From an uncultured Verrucomicrobiota bacterium (lineage in GTDB: Bacteria; Verrucomicrobiota; Verrucomicrobiia; Limisphaerales; SXTU01), in contig CAIPBN010000910.1 of the NCBI GenBank assembly GCA_903863315.1, positions 1 to 18,546 on the forward strand: 18,546 nt of DNA. Direction: 5' to 3'. Every line of letters begins with the position of its first letter. Position 1 is the first letter of the stretch. The position numbers and the translations under genes are program-made. Below, piece after piece: positions 16,131 through 18,546 of the stretch. The notes beneath the pieces are model-generated. The model worked only from the letters and a program-made list of their open reading frames with translations. It was not told the origin of the DNA and did not search any database.

Positions 16131-17027
16131 ATGCCTCAACGCCTCGCACTTGCCCTGCTTCTGTTCAGTTTCATCGTTCTTGCTGCCCCGGCCCAGGACC
16201 CCGGCTACAGGCACACCGAAGATGTCATCTACGGCCGCAAATTCGGCACCGCCCTGACCCTGGATGTCTTCCAGCCAAATACGACCAACAACGGCTGCGC
16301 GGTGATTTACATGGTGAGCGGCGGCTGGTTCTCCGCGAAGGAGAACATCCGGCCTGCCTACTACAAGGCGTTCCTCGATCGGGGCTACACGGTGTTTGCC
16401 GTGGTGCATGGGTCGCAGCCCAAGTTCACCATCCCCGAAGTGACGCAGGACATCCATCGCGCTATCCGATTCATCCGCACGAATGCCGCGCGTTGGGGAG
16501 TGAAGCCGGACAAATTCGGCATCTCCGGCGGCAGCGCGGGCGGCCACCTTTCGCTCACCATGGGCACGCAGGGCGGGCCCGGGAAAAGCGACGCGAAAGA
16601 TCCCGTGGACCGCGCGAGCAGCGCCGTGCAGGCGGTCGCGTGCTTCTTTCCACCGACGGATTTTCTGAACTACGGCCAGCCCGGTGAGGACGCGGTGGGC
16701 GTGGGCACGCTGAAGAATTTCAAGGCCGCTTTCGGTCCACGCTCCGATACCGAGGAGGGCCGCAAGGCGCTGGGGCGCGAGATTTCGCCGATTTACTTCA
16801 CGAGTGCGAAGACGGCCCCGACGCTCATCATCCACGGTGACGCGGACAAGCTTGTGCCATACCAGCAGGCCGAGTCGTTCGTGAAGAAGGCCACGGAGGC
16901 CGGTGCCACCGCGAAACTGATCAACCGCCCCGGCAAGGTCCACGGCTGGCCCGAGATGGTCACTGACCTGCAGTTCTTCGCCGACTGGTTCGACCTGCAT
17001 TTGCGGGGAATCAAAGCGAATCCCTGA
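16131..17027 (+). CDS. Secreted alpha/beta hydrolase (esterase/lipase, BD-FAE-like)
   Basis: A 298-residue exported esterase. The ATG at 16131 opens a signal peptide (RLALALLLFSFIVLAAPAQD). The mature domain has the strand VIYMVSGGWF with SGG in the place of the HGGG oxyanion motif, the nucleophile elbow GGSAGGH (Ser135), the acid in HGDADKLVP (Asp237 or Asp239) and KVHGW (His271), forming a complete triad. Similarity is strongest to the bifunctional feruloyl/acetyl xylan esterase and carboxylesterase group, which de-esterify plant cell-wall sugars; this is an inference. It is divergent from holB and is followed after 37 bases by an enolase-superfamily gene, so the two probably form a transcript dealing with sugar substrates. 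Confidence 0.85.
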   Translation: MPQRLALALLLFSFIVLAAPAQDPGYRHTEDVIYGRKFGTALTLDVFQPNTTNNGCAVIYMVSGGWFSAKENIRPAYYKAFLDRGYTVFAVVHGSQPKFTIPEVTQDIHRAIRFIRTNAARWGVKPDKFGISGGSAGGHLSLTMGTQGGPGKSDAKDPVDRASSAVQAVACFFPPTDFLNYGQPGEDAVGVGTLKNFKAAFGPRSDTEEGRKALGREISPIYFTSAKTAPTLIIHGDADKLVPYQQAESFVKKATEAGATAKLINRPGKVHGWPEMVTDLQFFADWFDLHLRGIKANP

Positions 17028-17064
17028 ACCGCGCATCGCGTCGAGTCATCCGCAGCAGTCCCAC

Positions 17065-18183
17065 ATGAAAATCACGAACGTCGAAGCCATTTACGTCTCT
17101 CAAAAACTTGTTCGCGCCCAGTGCGACAGCGGCCAGGACGCGCTCATCGTCAAGGTCACCACGGACGCCGGCATCACCGGCATCGGCGAGGTGGACTCCG
17201 CGCCGCTCGCGGCCAAGGCCGTCATCGAGGGGCCGTTCAGCCACACCATCAGCACCGGTCTGAAGCATCTGCTCATCGGCCAGGACCCCTTCGAGACCGA
17301 GCGGCTCTGGCACCAGATGTATCACCGCACCATCTACTCCGGCCGGCGCGGCATCGGCCTGCACGCGATGAGCGGCATTGACCTCGCGCTCTGGGACATC
17401 AAGGGCAAGGCGCTCGGCCTGCCCGTCTGGAAACTCCTCGGCGGCGGCTTCCAGAAGCAAATCCGCTGCTACGCCAGCTCCCTTTTCGGCGCGACGCCCA
17501 AGGCCACCGGCGAACTCGCCAAGCGCATTCGCGCCAAAGGCTTTTCCGCCGTGAAGTTCGGCTGGGCACCGATGGGCAAGGACGCGAAGACCGACGTGGA
17601 CCTCGTCCGCCAAGCGCGCAAGGGCTTCGGTGCGGATGCCGACGTGATGATTGACGCCGGCCTCGTGTGGGACGCTCGCACGGCCATCCAGCGCGCGAAG
17701 GCTTTCGCCGAGTTCGGTATCTTCTGGCTGGAGGAGCCGCTCCCGCCCGACGATTACGAAGGCTACGCCAAGCTCACCGCCGCCAGCCCAGTCCACATCG
17801 CCGCTGGCGAGCAGGAGAGCGGGCGGCAGTCCTTCCTCGACCTGATGGACAAAGGCCGCGTGGACATCGCGCAAGTGGACCTCACGCGCTGCGGCGGCTT
17901 CACCGAGGCGATGAAAATCGCGAGCCTCGCTGCCGACCGCGGCCTCAAGGTCGCCAACCACGGCTTCAGCACCTACATCAACGTCCACGCCGCGTTGCAC
18001 TGGCTCAACGCCATCCCCAACGCCCTCATCGCCGAGTTCGTCGTGCAGGAGAACACCAGCCTCCGCGAGTTTCTCACCAAGGGCCACGTCCGCATGAAGG
18101 ACGGCTTCCTCCCCATCCCCGACGCGCCCGGCCTCGGCTTGGAACTGGACGAGGAGCAAGTGCGGAAGCACCGCGTCGCCTGA
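17065..18183 (+). CDS. Mandelate racemase / enolase-superfamily enzyme (probable sugar-acid dehydratase)
   Basis: A 372-residue enolase-superfamily member. The N-terminal capping domain is residues 1-125 and the barrel follows with SAVKFGWAP (Lys164), metal ligands Asp197 (MIDAGLVWD), Glu223 (WLEEP) and Glu249 (AAGEQE), the Asp272 of DLTRCGG and His299 in ANHGF, which together give the His-Asp dyad of the mandelate racemase subgroup. The second lysine of the KxK motif is replaced by Gly166, a variation seen in some acid-sugar dehydratases, so a dehydratase rather than a racemase is inferred. The exact substrate is unknown. It is 37 bases from the esterase stop and 23 bases before the ATG at 18207 that may start the cytochrome c gene. 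Confidence 0.87.
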   Translation: MKITNVEAIYVSQKLVRAQCDSGQDALIVKVTTDAGITGIGEVDSAPLAAKAVIEGPFSHTISTGLKHLLIGQDPFETERLWHQMYHRTIYSGRRGIGLHAMSGIDLALWDIKGKALGLPVWKLLGGGFQKQIRCYASSLFGATPKATGELAKRIRAKGFSAVKFGWAPMGKDAKTDVDLVRQARKGFGADADVMIDAGLVWDARTAIQRAKAFAEFGIFWLEEPLPPDDYEGYAKLTAASPVHIAAGEQESGRQSFLDLMDKGRVDIAQVDLTRCGGFTEAMKIASLAADRGLKVANHGFSTYINVHAALHWLNAIPNALIAEFVVQENTSLREFLTKGHVRMKDGFLPIPDAPGLGLELDEEQVRKHRVA

Positions 18184-18199
18184 GCGGAACTATCTTCTC

Positions 18200-18299
18200 G
18201 CCACAGATGAAACACAGATTGAACACAGTTAGCAGAGGGAAGCACGATGGACGTGCCTCTTCAATTCCTTCCGTGTTTCGTCTGTGTTTCATCCGTGGC
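18200..18299. repeat. Imperfect palindrome before the cytochrome c gene
   Basis: Left arm 18200-18217 (GCCACAGATGAAACACAG) and right arm 18282-18299 (CTGTGTTTCATCCGTGGC) match at 17 of 18 positions as an inverted repeat. The arms extend inward more weakly (AACACAG at 18222-18228 against CCGTGTT at 18271-18277). GAAACACAG and GAACACAG also repeat directly within the left arm. Sequences of this shape recur in intergenic regions of planctomycete and verrucomicrobial genomes in my recollection, which suggests a dispersed repeat. It overlaps the start of the downstream reading frame. Confidence 0.65.
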
Positions 18300-18546
18300 T
18301 CAACAATTCTAGCCGTGCTGCTCAGTGGCTCCGTAGCAATCAAGGCTGCCAGCCCTGACGGACCTGCTTTCTTCGAGGCGAAGATTCGCCCGCTCTTCAT
18401 CGAGCACTGCCAGAAATGCCACGGCGAGAAGAAGCAGGAAGGCGGCCTCCGCCTCGACACCAAGACCGGCTGGCAAAAGGGCGGCGACCACGGCCCCGTC
18501 ATCGTCCCCGGCGACCCGGAGAAGAGTCGCCTCATCCAAGCCGTGC
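18207..18546 (+). CDS. Planctomycete-type cytochrome c protein (PSCyt1/DUF1549/DUF1553 family), N-terminal part
   Basis: An open frame that runs off the right edge. It carries AFFEAKIRPLFIEHC then CQKCHG, a CxxCH haem-c motif (cysteines at 18408 and 18417), followed by EGGLRLDTKTGWQKGGDHGP and VPGDPEKSRLIQAV. This is the planctomycete cytochrome c domain, which in full-length proteins precedes DUF1549 and DUF1553 and is exported. The start is uncertain: the ATG at 18207 lies in the palindrome and gives an unusually long polar leader, while a GTG at 18273 gives a compact signal peptide (RLCFIRGSTILAVLLSGSVA). I keep the longer frame as the outer limit but think the GTG is more likely. The catalytic remainder is outside the window. 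Confidence 0.8.
   Translation, partial: MKHRLNTVSRGKHDGRASSIPSVFRLCFIRGSTILAVLLSGSVAIKAASPDGPAFFEAKIRPLFIEHCQKCHGEKKQEGGLRLDTKTGWQKGGDHGPVIVPGDPEKSRLIQAV

Noticed and set aside
16080..17036. 318-residue open frame antisense to the esterase
   Set aside because: Overlaps a complete Ser-Asp-His hydrolase gene and has no domain of its own.
17011..18171. 386-residue open frame antisense to the enolase-superfamily gene
   Set aside because: Full antisense overlap with a complete conserved enzyme; composition is typical of a shadow frame.

Overview
The window looks like a chromosomal segment from a GC-rich bacterium of the Planctomycetota-Verrucomicrobiota-Chlamydiota group, most likely Verrucomicrobiota. 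The clues are a planctomycete-type cytochrome c gene at the right edge, secreted esterases next to an enolase-superfamily enzyme, a Nudix protein with a histone-H1-like tail, a DUF1015 protein, and an almost complete lack of Shine-Dalgarno sequences. The phylum call is an inference from gene content, not from a marker phylogeny.

Layout. 1-140: the 5' end of an IS630-like transposase gene leaving the window on the minus strand. 302-2059 (+): a secreted alpha/beta hydrolase and a DUF192 lipoprotein, separated by a palindromic repeat. 2082-4961 (-): a full-length RapA-type Swi2/Snf2 ATPase, divergent from nusB. 5131-7450 (+): nusB, a PHP-domain phosphoesterase and ftsY. 7451-8010: a 560-bp AT-richer stretch without a convincing gene; it holds a promoter-like sequence, two hairpins and a T-tract that together look like a small RNA gene. 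8011-9121 (-): a small acidic hypothetical protein followed by dapA. 9307-13071 (+): queE, a class-III aminotransferase, rsmA and a Nudix hydrolase, the last three joined by ATGA overlaps. 13137-13211 (+): a CAU-anticodon tRNA. 13262-16011 (-): a VF530-family protein, a DUF1015 protein and holB (DNA polymerase III delta'). 16131-18546 (+): a secreted esterase, a mandelate racemase/dehydratase-like enzyme and the start of a planctomycete cytochrome c protein, which begins inside a second palindromic repeat.

How the genes fit together. The centre is informational and core metabolism: RNA polymerase recycling and antitermination (RapA, NusB), co-translational targeting (FtsY), lysine and cell-wall precursor synthesis (DapA), tRNA modification (QueE), rRNA methylation (RsmA), replication (HolB) and a tRNA. 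Both edges are accessory: a transposase fragment and secreted hydrolase on the left, and a probable sugar-ester and sugar-acid catabolism set with a large cytochrome on the right.

I see no CRISPR array, toxin-antitoxin pair, phage module or defence island. The most interesting non-obvious items are the candidate small RNA after ftsY, the basic tail on the Nudix protein, and the two palindromic repeats, one of which supplies the possible start region of a protein.
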